Part shown: piece after piece, positions 1-13,438 of the stretch
How positions within the stretch are numbered: position 1 is the stretch's first letter
Layout of the letters: the number at the start of each line of letters is the position of its first letter
Assembly (NCBI GenBank): GCA_026874595.1
Contig: CM049308.1
Span: forward strand, 16,430,001-16,494,000
Length of the DNA stretch: 64,000 nt
Direction of reading: 5' to 3'
Origin: Sipunculus nudus
Taxonomy: Eukaryota > Annelida > Sipuncula > Golfingiida > Sipunculidae
The notes under the pieces: generated by a model
What the model saw: only the letters and a program-made list of their open reading frames with translations
Databases searched by the model: none
What the model was told of the DNA's origin: nothing
Position numbers and translations under genes: made by a program

Positions 1-250
1 AAAACATCATACAACTATCATTTACACATAATATTCAGCCTTCATGTATAATATGACCGCATATAGCTAACATATACAATATTTCATCATACAGCTATCA
101 TGTACAATATATGATATCATACAGCCGTCATATACAATTTGACATCACAAAGCCATCATTTCCAATATTACTTCCTGTAGGCATGGGCATGAACAATATG
201 ACATGTTCAGTATATGCACAATATGACATGCATATTATGATGCCATAGAG
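1..250. repeat. Degenerate AT-rich tandem array at the left edge
   Basis: Imperfect units of roughly 28-32 bp recur, built around CATACAGCTATCAT followed by GTACAATATGACAT. Recognisable starts lie near 7, 61, 88, 118 and 148. The array appears to run off the left edge. Copies are divergent, so it is old. Confidence 0.6.
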
Positions 251-566
251 TGACCATGCATGTATGATCAAGAATGACAAACATATCTTTGAAAAATATT
301 TTTCTTGCTTTCATTGTTTCTTGCTTTCTCTTTTATTCATCATATATATAAATGGACCTCATGTTAAATATACCATTTATAATTGGTTTAATTTGAGTCA
401 GTTTTATATAGACCACTGTGGTGAGTGCTATATCTGTTCAGGACAATTTGTATCTGGTAAGCACAGTGTTGAACTCCCATTTAACAGATGATTGCTTGTG
501 ATATTCAGGTATATAGTGATGCTTGTTAAGCAACAAAGCTGAAGAGATCATGTTGCATGGCTTCAT

Positions 567-580
567 GTTGCCATGGAAAC
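567..580. promoter_or_regulatory. RFX X-box-like motif
   Basis: GTTGCCATGGAAAC is a near-perfect inverted repeat of the RFX half-site with a 2-bp spacer (consensus GTNRCC-N0-3-RGYAAC, one mismatch in the right half). Binding is not shown. Confidence 0.45.
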
Positions 581-982
581 CAACAGCCTCAGGTATCTTT
601 CTGTGAGACTGGAAGTTTTCCCATGCTGGTAATTATGATATCATTTCAAAAGAAAGAATAAAAGCAGGTTCGAAATTTGAGTAGCCTAACAGCTATAACA
701 GATGGTAAGCAATATCGATTGAACAGCTTAAAGAATGAAGGGCTAGTCCAGCACACCTGTGGAGCCTGTGAGGTTTCTGAGGTCAGTTTCTCCCATGTGT
801 CTTTATTAGCTGCTAATCATGATGTTGGGTATTAGCAGGTTTTGTGTTCAGAACACTGGGGACTTCATGTGTATCATTAGGAAGACATGCTCACCTTCAG
901 GTAGAAGTTGATGTTAATAAATAGTCATCATCATGGTGGGTGTGTTGCAGAAGTTGGGTTGACATTCATGTATGTACTATTT

Positions 983-996
983 GTTGCCATGGTAAC
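983..996. promoter_or_regulatory. RFX X-box motif, perfect consensus
   Basis: GTTGCCATGGTAAC fits GTNRCC-N2-RGYAAC exactly. It lies 416 bp from the motif at 567. RFX factors use such sites in ciliary and neuronal genes in animals; any link to PKD regulation is inference. Confidence 0.55.
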
Positions 997-2636
997 AAAC
1001 TAAAGAAGTACACGACATTGTGACAGCTTTATCACGATATCTGTCTTTGCCACTGACCAGTATCTGTCATTCCAGTCAGTTAACATTGATGTGGACAGTT
1101 ATAGTATCATGCGTACTTGTATCAGTTGTGTATAGTCCAAGTCTCTCAGACCCTCCACACAAGAAGGCGAGAAGCAGTGCTAGGTATGTAGTCAGACTGT
1201 CATGTATGCTGGATTGATGTATCATCCATATATTACTTGGGTTTCAGTGTATTTAGGTTCCAGAAAATAAAATTAAAAAAAATCTTTTAGTTAAATGCCT
1301 AATAGAAACTGCTTGCTTAGATGACAAAACCTGTGTACATAATTAAAACATTTTTTTGCTGTTTGACATTTAATGTCAGGGGACATCCATAACATTTGAT
1401 TTCTGGGCAGTTTGGAAAATCTCTCATTAATATTGCTGTTGTTTCATGATAAAATACTGTCACCAAGTTAAATTGGTGACATAATCTTAGTTAAAAGTAA
1501 TATGTAATTGTATTTATGGTTTTATAATATCTGTTGCATGTATTATACTGGAAGTCAGTCAAGTTGTCCATGAATAATATTGTGTCCATCAGGTGCCACC
1601 ACGTAACCATTTAGAACCAACATAAGATTGTACATTTGTGAAAAATACAGAATGTCATATCAACAAGAAGAAATTGTCAACTATCCTGGAGCTATAACCC
1701 CTACCCTAAGTGCTGACCAAGCAACAACCCTTAAACTTGGTTAGAATACATTAACAGTGCTCAGGGATGACTGTACAAACAGGAGCTTATCACTGGGAAG
1801 GTTCTGTATAAAAGAGTTTGTTAAAGTCATAGGCTGTAGCATCTTCCTCGGATCCAGGTCTCAAGCTCAGTTGAGCAGAGACCTTGATTCAGCGGGCCGC
1901 CTGGCCCATTACATAATGATCGAAAATATAATGATCGAGTTTTGATCAAGGGAGCAGGTGATTTGGTCAGAATCATAACAGCCAATCAAATCCATCCTAA
2001 CTGTTCACCTGCCTTGTCAGCAAGAACACACATGTGGAAACTCACCAGGGTACAAGCCTTATTTGATTGGTCAGATTGTACATTTCCCTTCGCCAAATGG
2101 GTGATCTAAAAAATAGTTTTCACTGCCGCAAGATGGCCATACATGAACCACCTGATTGGCTCAGTTGTCTGATTAATATTTCATGATCTATGCATAAATC
2201 ACTTGAGGACCTTTTTACTCTGTTTATCAGCTTTGTTAACCACTTCTCCACCAGAGGGCACCATGCTATTCACATCATTAGGACACCATTCAGATTCGTG
2301 ATGCCAGTGCTAGCTTTTGCATGGTGAAATGAAGTCAGTTATAACATGGTGATGCTGGAGGTTAACTGTTGTGCATACGTAACCATTGTCAGCCACAGCA
2401 CAGGTAGCCGAGGTTACCCCTCTGTCAGAGTGCCAGAGCAAGTCATACCAAAAACTATGGAGAAAAAATGAAAAAGGTTTGAGAATATGATGCAGCTCCC
2501 CAAAACCTATGTCAAATAATTGCCTTCCTCATACATGTAACCAAAAGGTTATCATTGTCTAGCTATTTCTAAAAATCCATGAAAGTGTTTGGAATCAAAA
2601 GAACTACTCTTGCTATCAGTATCAAGACCCATCTGC

Positions 2637-2679
2637 TCATTCATTCATTCATTCATTCATTCATTCATTCATTCATTCA
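2637..2679. repeat. (ATTC)n microsatellite
   Basis: About ten uninterrupted TCAT/ATTC units. The 12-bp string AGACCCATCTGC occurs immediately on both sides, so the tract sits inside a short direct duplication. Confidence 0.95.
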
Positions 2680-5600
2680 AGACCCATCTGCTTATAAACT
2701 TAAATTAAAATTCTTCCATAATGTTCTCCTATATCATGTCCACTTGCAAACTAAAAGGCATGCCAACATTCATACACATAAATCTGCATCTTGATCAGGA
2801 TCACTTTCTATTCACATTCTCCATTTCACAAATTTTGATAAAAAAAAAATGTGATACAAAAATGAAACCCATCTTTACATTTTTAGATGTTCTGTACAAA
2901 ATTCACATACATAAAGACAAACAACTTCGTCATCAGAACTATCATCTTGAACACCTCAATCCATCAATAATACCTGCTGGTAAATCATTCAGTGACAGAA
3001 AGACAAACAGATAGATTTACATGGATGAAGACATAACCTCCAAGCTAATCATGGTGAAATGAGAACTGATTCCTTTTTTATTTGACACAGGAGATGATCT
3101 GTAGCCTTCTACTATTAGTGCTGTATGATTATTGATTGTGGATGTAATAACTCTCACCTGACACCCAGCCGCACATGGCGCCTTGTTATTGCTCTGCTTT
3201 TAGTTGAAGGTATCCTTGATCAAAGGTGGGTGGTCTTGTGTGTTGATGCCATGAGATGCTGGATAATTGTGCTAGATTATCTTTTATTATCCCAAATTTC
3301 ACCTCTTTTAAGATGATGGAGATAATTTATGAAACACAGCTGGTGTAAAACTTTACAAATATTTTGGTGTAAAGGGCAAGCTATATCTTAACTTTTTTTT
3401 ATGATTATGGTTATTTTCCTGTGTTTTGTCATGAAATTAGGTATTTTGAAGGGTTATTTACATTCAGTTAGGTGGGTGAGTGGAAGAAGGCTTTGGACAC
3501 CATGGTCATGATCAGATATAGAAGAAAAGTCCAGGTCATGATTTGCATCCAATAGATTCTACTTCAAGTTTAGAATATGCACTTTACTCTATAGTATTAC
3601 CAATTGATTGGTGGTTCTAAATCTAACAAAACATTACTAGCATATCATGATTAAGATCTGCAAAATTTGGAAAATATTTAGCAGTTGGGAATGATATTAA
3701 CTTTAAGGTTAAACTAGGTAAGCTAAAGTTAGGACTTCAGAGCATAAGTCCTCTGGTTCAAGTACTGCTGATTACTGCCAAGTACTATGAAAATTGTTAC
3801 GTTAAACATCTAAATTCTCACATTACCAAAACTGCTATGGTTGTTTGATAATGCATAACCTAGTGTATAGAAAAATTATTCATTGCAAAGTGTGTCATAA
3901 AGTTATCATCATCTTGCATATTATAGACAGTGCCACCTGATGGCCACAGTTTTAATATTTGAAGATAGAGAACAAGACAAAAAGAGAAAAATTGTCCATG
4001 GAATATGGTGGAATAAGCATTATGTTACACCTGAACACCATAACCGTTGGAGCTTATTGATCAGCAGTTTCATCCAGATAGATAATCCAAGGATTTATTC
4101 CGGAGTAAATTTATTTCTTTAAACCATCCGGTACTGAAGTGTCCCCTGGGACCAGCCAGCGAGCTGTTTTGTTTGTACGGAAACAACCTTCAGGTGACCT
4201 TGGTATTGATCTTAGTTTGAATATTGACAGCTTGACCTAAGTGCACTTAACCTGCGGACCTGGTTGTTGTGAGAATCACGAGATGCTGCGATCCCCCATT
4301 ACTGTATCAGCCCCTGCCCGGCATACTGCAACAGCTAAACCTGCAGCTCATTCAGCACCCTGCCTGGACTGATACTGGGAGGATGCGTAGGACAGTGTGT
4401 GTAGCAGAAGAAATCCTCATGATGGCATCAGCGCTAGTGATGCATCCTCCTGATGTTGCTCCTCTTAATTAGGAGTTGATCCAGTTCTTATCCATCAGCA
4501 CAGTTATTATTTGTTTTCATCATCGGACTGCTAGATTACGGTAAGATATGTAAGGTCTAGTGAACGCTTTGGAAATGTTTGTACATGCTGTTACACAGGT
4601 GATCAATATATCATGGGTGATATGGTTTCACCTCATTAGGAGCCTATGTAGAATCTTGTATGTAGTACATTGTCATGCTCTACAGGTGGCCAGATAATGC
4701 TGGAAATACAAGACGGAGTGAATGCTGGGAGAACATATGTGTACTATGTCACAGATGATGATAATGATTAATTGATGGTGTAGTTTCACATCATTGGTTA
4801 ATACAAATCATATTCGTGTAGTTATTGTAATTCATTGTACTCACCAGGTGATCACATTTTGGTGAGATGTGTCAGGTGATGTGATAAGTTGAATGCATAC
4901 TTCATTAATTCAAAGGTGTCACTTCATCATGAACTGGGCAGATTTCATATATTTTTCCATCTTATAGGGACCTATTCTGATATCTGACATCTATTAAGTG
5001 AGCTGTCTAAAAAATAGCCAGATAAGGCTAGTCCCACTGCACACAGGCTGTCATGTTTATATCCAGATGTTTAAAACATGTAGAGGGCCTGCCAAAATAA
5101 CATGCAACATACATGTTCAACAAGCAAATTTGGTGGCAAGACGGACAACCAGAGACATTTGTAAAGGACATTTTCCAACTAATGACCATTCAAGTCCTGC
5201 AAATATGCTGACAGCTGCTTAGGTTACATAGTTTTTCCATAACAGAGTACAATACAGGTAGAGTTATTCATAAATAACTTAAAATCTAAACGAGAGGCAG
5301 GTGAATAGCTGACTTTAATCTAGAGTTAAATAAATATTCGTGAGATTTAAGATCTCATGAAAGGTAGAGCTGGAAGTGTATTATAACACAACTGAATGTG
5401 AAACATCACAAAGCACATGTATTATGTCATTCAAATGATATTATTTCTGCTTCTTTTTGTTAGACTTGGAGATGTCAGTAGATCACATGAATTATGGGAG
5501 AAATGCATGTGATGGCACAGATGATCATGATGCATTGTGGGTTATACACCCTCACAACTTTGATCAGTCAGCAGTTTATAAATCAATGTCTCATATTTCT

Positions 5601-8600
5601 TGTGATGACCAGTTAGGGTGATCATCTGTGTGGAGAACAGTATTCTATCATCTGCTCGGGGTTCTACAGCCCATGGGTAAATGGTTGTCTCTGTAAATAA
5701 ATATTCAATTTTTGCTGCCAGTTCGTACCAGATCATCAGTAGAGGACGGTCATCTTTTTAGATTGTGTACGGTACTGAGTCATCTGCTTGGAATATGTGT
5801 GGTAGGCTCCAGACATGGGATCTATAAATGATCTGATAAAGGGATGGCACTCGTTACATTACTGGCCTGATGGTTGACCAGCAACATGTGTAATACGCTG
5901 CTCAGGACAGGGGGTCGGCATCTACGATGAATTTCTCATGAGTGGGATCATTACCAATCTCAAGGTTGTGTATCACAGACGTGTGGTACCCTTTGATTAT
6001 TAGTGCTGCCAAGTGAAACGTACTTCAATTCAGATGATTTAATATGATTTTTTACTGACCATTCATTTTAATATGTCAAAAAAGAAATGGCACATTGGAA
6101 TTTTTATATTGGTTGCTCATCTTAATTATTAAGATAATATTTAATTATATCATAAAACATTAAAGATTTAGTGAAACATGTTCAGGGATACTTGAAAAGT
6201 AGGAACTGATGACCTTAAATTTTTCCCATAAAACCTTGTCTTGAATGTAAATGCAACAATGTTTTACCTAAAAATATGCAGAAACAATGTCCTATATTAT
6301 ACTGACCATTTTATGTAATTGTAAAGTAATGAGAAAAATTATGTTGTTCATGATGCTCCTGAATTACTTCAAAGTCTGTAGTGCTTACATTCATATTTAA
6401 AATGCATTTCACCTATTTAACTAATAAAGAGGGATTTTCAACCATATCATTAAGTTTTATAATTTATTTTATATTTGATATTGAACCATAATATTGTATT
6501 TAAATGTGAATCATGCATTATTGCTGTCATCTCTTGACACTAGTGGCTTCCTAACTTCTTGGTTCTGTTGCTCAATCATTGATCCGTGGTTTCTCAGCAC
6601 TGTTGCATCATTAAAGATTTATATGGTTTGGGAACCTTGCCCTGCCGTGGATCTCTACCTTTTTGGCAGCATGGCCTCCTGATTGATTCGTGATCTATTG
6701 ATCATTTTTCCTGCTTCACAGTCCCATGTTCCAACGTCAGAGAGCCATGTTTTTTTACACCATTGCCTCGCCCATCTTCTCACCTGTCTTCTTGTTCGTG
6801 GTGCTTTTTGGCTCATTATTAAGGAATCATTAAAAAAACAAGCATTTCATTAAAAGTGTACTGTGTTTCATCCATTTTTGCATATATAGCTGTTAATCTT
6901 AATATTTATTATGATATATCCCCACTGAAGTTAATTTGAACAGAAGTGATCTTGAAGTACTGTTAGCATGTTGGCCATCAACATTTCATAACTGATGACA
7001 AACCTGTCAATCAAAGAAGCCATGGGAAATTTACTTGCTGCCTGACAAAATATTAAGTTAAAATGAAGGGAGAAACTAAATATACATATTTAATGACCAG
7101 ACTGTTTTATTTGGAGTGAAGTGATAACTGCAACAAGGAAATTTTTATTGTTTCATCCAGACTTTTACCACAATTCAATAGGACTTCCACTGCCATTTTG
7201 ACAATTGTCACTGTTGGGAATTCAAGTGCAAAACTGTAAGGGTCTAAACTGCCCCACACACTAGAGCAGGCTCAGAGCCCATGACAATGCCTAAATGTGT
7301 CTTACATCTTACATCACCTCAAATTTAACTAAATATTAATTTCTGCCATGAGCCACCTGCCATATGTTACAGATTTCGTCCATGGTCTACCAGCTACAGC
7401 CTTTTAAGATACAAATTAATAAAAAATAACCATAGAACCCTCTCTGGTTCAGATCAGTTTTCAAATTTAATGAACTGTTCTGGCTATCTGGCTATGAAGG
7501 CACTCAAGTCTACATTTCATTAAATTCTTCCATAATGTTTTCAGGGTTTCATGCACTCTTGAATTAAGCTTAATTTTGGAGATAGATGTCATTGAATGGT
7601 GTTGTTACACCTGCGTATGGATACATTTGATAAAACTGCAAATGCTTGTGATGTCTCTGTATTGTCACACATCCCAGTATTGATGGTTGAACAATATTTG
7701 ATCATCCAATGGAAGCTGAAATCTTTCAGCACCATATAAATATAAGGAATGTTAGGTAAAATGCCATTGGTCAGAAACTGGTAGAGCAGCACCTGATTGG
7801 CTGATCAGTTTGCACATTAAGCCAATTAAGTGTTTGAAATGCCCATGCCTAATTTATTATTCCATGAAGATAAAAGCATGGTTAACATTTAATTTTATCA
7901 AATAGACCAGTTAGACTAATTAGACCAATTTTGGTATTTTTTCCTTGGAAAAATAATGTGAACATTGATTTAATATATTATATACCTTATCTGTATCATA
8001 TATCATATATCACATTATCAGCAAAGTATCACAATACTTGAATATGTATCATGATATCATGTATCATTAAATTCCTACTGGTGTTAATTACATTTTATAC
8101 AAGACAAAGAGCAGGCAGGGGTGATTGGTTGTCTGATCTGTGATAGTTCAGGTACTTAAGCAGTACTTTATTGTCTGTAAGTATCGTCTGTACCTGCCCT
8201 GGCCAATCAGCTTGTCGTCTGATGCAGCTTGTTACAGCCATCCTGAGCCCAGGTAGCCACCTGTCTCAGTCCTTCTTTACAGCTCTGCAGCCAGGATAAT
8301 GTGTCTACACAGTCTGTGATCTCTCATTTGTGTTTTCTACATTACTGTTTATCAACTAAGAAATAAAGTACATTCATTGGAATATATCTTTCTTTCGTCT
8401 GTCCCACCAAGGGGTACCCATCGTGTTTTGCTTACACAGTCAGTTTATTTTGAAAAGTTTACCTGTCAGTAACTCAACAGGTTAATCCACATGTTATGCA
8501 GAATCCTATAAAGATTGATAAACAAACATAAAAGACGAGAACAGGTGAAACAAAATGTCAGCAGCTAGAGGAAGTAATAGATTATTTTATTGAAATCCAT

Positions 8601-9837
8601 CCAATCTTGGAATTAATGTCTGCGCCCTCTAATATTTTCTCATTTCTGTCTTAGTTTAGTTAATTAACTGAGTAATTAATAATCGAGTTTGTCAGGATAT
8701 GTAAGCTTGCATGGTCTTAGGTAAAATATCTGCATAAGCCAATGCTCTCTCGTGTTTTATAAATAAGACCTATCTAGCAGGCAAGTATTCTATCATGCAC
8801 AGTATCTTGAGTTTAATAATTGGCTGCCCCACCATTCTGGAAAAAAATATGAAAAATAAGATTAAAAGCTCTCTTTAGTGATAATTCTGATTATGTAATT
8901 ATTACAGTAATTATTAGTATTATTATGTAAATCTTTGACCTCAGAATTGTATTTGTAAATTAATGTGTATTATAAATTATAAATTTACTCTAAAGTGGTT
9001 GATATTATTATTATGATAAAATTTGGGTTATCTGGTTCAATTTATGTCTATAAATCTATAATAAGAAGATAATCTATTGCTATTTTAAGAATGTGATATT
9101 GAGCTGTGTTTGTATTCTTTTTATCAACTATTCCTTACTTAAGTATCTGTTTTTTTCAGCACTTTCAGTGTTGCAAAGTTTGAGAAAACTATTTTGTGGA
9201 ATGAAGCTAAGAATGTGCATATCAGATGCAGTGTGTGCCTTAGTTCAGATAAATAAAAATATGTAAGTTGTATTCTTAATCCAGAATAAGAATGGAGAAA
9301 GTAGCAGTTTCATGCATAGATGGAATCATTCAGTTTAGAAAATGAAGTAAAAACAAACCCCATTAATGTAAAAGGGAGAAAATTTAGTAAACCTTGGGTA
9401 ATCTCACTCTCCAAGCAGTGTTCAAATTACTATATATTGAAGAAGATTCATCAGCCGGAAATGACTTTGCTGGACTGCATGGAGCTCATGATATGAGGGC
9501 TGAAATAGTATCTCCGGACTGCAATTGTAGTCCCATATGTGGCTGCTCTCAGATTAGATCAGTTCCGTGCTGGACTTGTTCGTCTGATTAGGGGCAAGGA
9601 TGAGCCAATGGTGCCCCATCCCTCAGCGAGGTCAGAGCAGAGACAATACAGGTGATTAGATCCTGTCTGTGTCGTGAGCGGACTTGTCCAGTGTTGTCAC
9701 CACTCCCAGAAATAGTTGCTTGCTTTTCTTTGTTGCTGTTCATGAAATTTATGACATCTGAATTTCTGGTGTCAAAATGCAGAGGGGTATTTGTTAACGT
9801 CTTGCATGATATCTTTCTGTAGCCTCAGAATTTAGTT
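2680..9837. other. Intronic sequence, no gene seen
   Basis: AT-rich, no convincing frame. An AT palindromic stretch with ATGATATCAT-type inverted repeats lies at about 7975-8080. A comparatively CpG- and GC-richer patch lies near 4140-4480. Confidence 0.5.
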
Positions 9838-10235
9838 TAGTTTAGGTATCTCATTTAACAGTCTTCATTAACTAATTTTAGTTTAGTTTAGGTATCTCAT
9901 TTCACAGTCCTCAATGTGGGTTGGTAATTTTAGTTTAGTTTAGGTATCTCATTTCACAGTCCTCAGTGTGGGTTGGTAATTTTAGTTTAGTTAGGTATCT
10001 CATTTCACAGTCCTCAATGTGGGTTGGTAATTTTAGTTAAGTTTAGGTAACTCATTTCACAGTCCTCAATGTGGGTTGGTAATTTTAGTTTAGTTTAGGT
10101 ATCTCATTTCACAGTCCTCAATGTGGGTTGGTAATTTTAGTTTAGTTTAGGTATCTCATTTCACAGTCCTCAATGTGGGTTGGTAATTTTAGTTTATTTT
10201 GGTATCTCATTTCACAGTCCTCAATGTAGGTTGTT
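9838..10235. repeat. 52-bp minisatellite, about 8 copies
   Basis: The anchor GGTATCTCATTT (with a GGTAAC variant) occurs at 9845, 9891, 9943, 9994, 10046, 10098, 10150 and 10201, giving spacings of 46, 52, 51, 52, 52, 52 and 51 bp. Each unit continues with CACAGTCCTCAATGTGGG, then TTGGTAATTTTAGTTTAG. The first unit is shorter and more divergent, as expected at an array edge. Confidence 0.95.
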
Positions 10236-12621
10236 GGGGTTGGGTGATAGTTTCTGAAGTTTTGAATCTTCCATCTTTTTCTCAAGCAGAGAAAGCTTCA
10301 CTTTCATACATGTATTTCTGTCGCTCCTCAGGTGTTATGATCTTAGTGGTTCATCGGTTGTTATAGCAACCAAATGAAAAGCGAATGCTACCCTCCCACA
10401 GAGTTGTTCTCTTTGACGATACATTTAATGTTCTCGCTGTGACTCATGGGACACATTATCGCAGATTTGGGGGCAGGCAAAGAAAAGACTTGTGACAGCC
10501 TGGTTCGCCTATGAACTGCTAGCTTGATGACTATGGGTTTTTTTTATGTCACTGCAAAATCTTTGCACAGATGTGAATGACTTGAATGAGATTAGAAGGT
10601 CAATGCAGTATTAAATTCATCTTTGCTGTTAAGACATTGTCTTGTTGTTTTCTGTGATATGCAGAGAATTACTTAACACATTATCCATAATTCCTCTTGG
10701 GACAATATTTCCATCACATTACTTTGCACCCTACCCATAATGCTTTATGTATATTATTAAAAAAAAAAATACATCACTTTTTCCATAACACCATTTTGCT
10801 TTATACCTTACCTGTATATTGCTTTTATGTATAATAGTCAAAAAATTACTTTTAACTTTGACTTAATACTAAATGTGTTTTGATGTTCATAGAACTGATT
10901 TACTTACCCATAATACCTCTTCTGCTTTAATATTCAGCAAACGACTCTGTTACTATATAATTAACTGTGAGCAGGAGCTCCGCAATATGCTTTGAACTTC
11001 CTGTTATTAAACTTAAGGTTACCATTTTTGCATCCTGTTGATGAAAATTAAGCCATATTCTCTTATTGCTGTTGATTCAAGCATGGATTTATTGCAACCC
11101 ACAAATAATGACTTTAATCCCAAATGTATTTATTTAACATCAATGTTAAATACATTATTTGGTGATCAGTCTTTTAATTCTAGCTCTGAGTAGTGAGGAT
11201 GTTCATAAACCATGCTTTCATTGATCACTAATGGAAGTCGTCAACTGTCACTCAGTCACTCTCAGCTGCTGAGAGCCGAGTGCCCCACTTCCCCCACTCC
11301 ATGTGTATCATTATGTACAGGCCATTAAATCCTGATTCCTACTGCGACACCTGTCAAATCGCCAGAAATTGACTGTTGTTATTGGCTGAAGGCTGTCATA
11401 CAATAAACCAGTGCAGTGCATGATGGTGCTGAAGGACTTCACTCAAAAAAGTTTTCATTTTCGAGGAAACCATTTTTAATGTCCTTCACTGGGAAAGACA
11501 CTGGTAGCACCACCTGTTATTCTTTTACTTGTTTGAGTGCCGTTTTATACCCCATCATTCCCACTTAACAGTACTGTGAGCATTATAAGTCAAAAACTAA
11601 TGGACAGATTTCTTTCATATTATGCATATACATAGACATGGGTTAGGGGATGATGTATATTGAAATTGGGGTCATGACCTTTTCTATGAGAGTGACCTTT
11701 TCTATGTGTGTGGTCTGATATTAATTGTTTGCTGAAGATAGGGGGCCTATTCTTAAAGGGGGGGGGATTAACTGTCTGGGAATTACTATGGCACCTGAGG
11801 TGCCAAGAAATGTCTAGTTTATAAATAAAATTATGACGTGTGGAGACAGCTTGAGGCACCATGAAAACTAAACACAGCCACTATGACAAGTAGAGGCATC
11901 TTAAGGCAAACAAAAACTTAAACTTATTGATCAGGTAAGCATGAAAGACAACAAGAGGCAGAAGTGGGGGACTTAAATTCCACGAATTTGCTTGTTCCAT
12001 TTTGACTATCGCTCATCTTGAGAGTTGTTGTGAGTGTAATATGATTATATTCTCCGTGTAATAAATACTACAAGGATAATAGGTACAAAAATGTTCTGGT
12101 GCCTATACACTGGTGCTTTAAACAGTTTAGATCATATGAAAATTAGGGCAGAGATTTATAACAAAGTCCAAAATTACCCCTGATTTAAATTAACATATAA
12201 CCTAAATACTCATTTAAATTGCATAGCTGCAAGTGAAACTGTTATTAGTGTTATATCAGATATATCAGATTATTAGCCAATTAAATCTGCAGATGCCCCA
12301 CTCATTCATAGCTTGAATATTATCAATACCAAATGGCCAATGAATGATACTGTATAACTTTATAAAAGGAAAAACAGAGACATGCAGCTATGATGCATAC
12401 AAATGAGACATGGATTAATCCCATAGAAATTGTGCATTCAGAGATTTTAATTTGATAATCATTTTCTTGTGTCACGATAGAGTGTATTCAAATGTGTTTC
12501 AAAGAAAAACAAATAGCCACATCTGGTGTGTAATCTGCGAAGCCCGCCACATTCTCTGGCTTTGTTTTTTATGTTGATGGAATCCATATAAAATTAGGAT
12601 TGGAAAATGGAATAAGCTTAT
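10236..12621. other. Intronic sequence with a degraded repeat
   Basis: No gene seen. Around 11480-11700 there is a decayed repeat fragment containing GGTAGCACCACC (11503-11514), two mismatches from the GGTGGCGCCACC palindrome found elsewhere. An imperfect hairpin (TTTAACAT-CA-ATGTTAAA core) lies at about 11122-11155. Confidence 0.45.
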
Positions 12622-12790
12622 TACCTCTGTCTAGGAGGATTATGTTTCCCCCAGGGTTTATTTGCTTGTGTTATTGTAAGCAGACATTTTTGAACAGATT
12701 TTTACAGAACTTTGTGAGATCTTTAGATTTTGGATTAAGAAGGTCTAATAAAATTTTTATGTTGATCTGAATTAAGAGAGACAGATCCAA
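12622..12790. repeat. Degraded dispersed repeat (GGAGGATTATGTTT type)
   Basis: GGAGGATTATGTTTCC, then a GTAAGCAGA stretch, AACAGATTTTTACAGAA and CTTTGTGAGA follow the order of a widespread marine-animal repeat known to me (GGAGGTTATGTTT... then an AACGGATTT-like stretch). A related fragment with GGAGGTTATATTT occurs near 32901-33000. Confidence 0.35.
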
Positions 12791-12888
12791 TATGCTTTTA
12801 TCACTCGCTTGTCTTTTTCATCATACTTATGTGTCAAAACTGTGCCAGATTACCAAATAAAAAACTTCAATAGGTTAATGGACAAATA

Positions 12889-12990
12889 AATGGCTGGGGT
12901 GCTCAAAAGTACAGTCATCTGGGTTCAAATCCTTGCACAAGTCTTATGAACAGGATAATTAGTTGTATTTGATTTGATTTGTATTATTTC
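12889..12990 (+). repeat. Possible tRNA-derived SINE remnant
   Basis: ATGGCTGGGGTGCTCAAAAG is followed about 20 bp later by GGGTTCAAATCC, which is close to the pol III B box (GGTTCRANYCC). The A box is poor and no intact tail is seen. Confidence 0.3.
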
Positions 12991-13066
12991 CAAAATGAAG
13001 AAACTTACGACAGAGGCATCATTCATGTTTTATTTTTAGCTTTGCTGACTTTAAGTGACTGACTGC

Positions 13067-13438
13067 ATTGATCCCTAAGATTCTTTGCATGGATATAGAT
13101 CATGGAGTGTTTCATCAGTTTCTGCAGACTGGTGGCGCCACCTGTATTTTTATTTTTTACGTTTTTTAGCTCAGCTGACTAAGTCATCTGAGCTTTAGCA
13201 ATCACTCTTTGTCCGTCATCCGTCTGTCTGTTTGTCTGTCTGTCTGTTAACCATGCACAAATCGTAACCGCTGGACCTGGAATTTTCTAACTTTACATCA
13301 AGAGAGGTTCATGAAAAATCTCCTTGGAAACCTGGAATTAGGTCTCTGTTACCCATATTCTTCAAGCTATGGGGCTCTGAAGTACCCCCCAGAATAATGA
13401 AAAATTTGATACAAAAGCTCAAGTATCTGAACGACTAA
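13067..13438 (+). repeat. Repeat copy interrupted by a transposon (left copy, with AGCTCAGCTGAC head)
   Basis: Starts with GCATTGATC and GGAGTGTTTCATCAG, carries the palindrome GGTGGCGCCACC (13131-13142), then a hairpin head (AGCTCAG at 13168, CTGAGCT at 13188) and a GTCTGTCTGTCTG stretch. Its body (ACAAATCGTAACCGCTGG onward, to CCCCCCAGAATAATG) is repeated, diverged, after the transposon at about 15931-16230. Confidence 0.7.

Larger units (their letters stand above)
251..2636. other. Intronic sequence, no gene seen
   Basis: AT-rich unique-looking sequence. Short frames around 264-491, 1020-1217 and 1757-1945 lack recognisable domains and are treated as chance. Two X-box motifs lie here. Confidence 0.5.

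Noticed and set aside
1020-1217. Frame ending near a GTATGT donor-like site, considered as an upstream exon
   Set aside because: No acceptor with a good polypyrimidine tract and no recognisable protein similarity.
12915-12935. B-box-like GGGTTCAAATCC considered as a true tRNA gene
   Set aside because: No foldable acceptor or anticodon arms; at most a SINE remnant.
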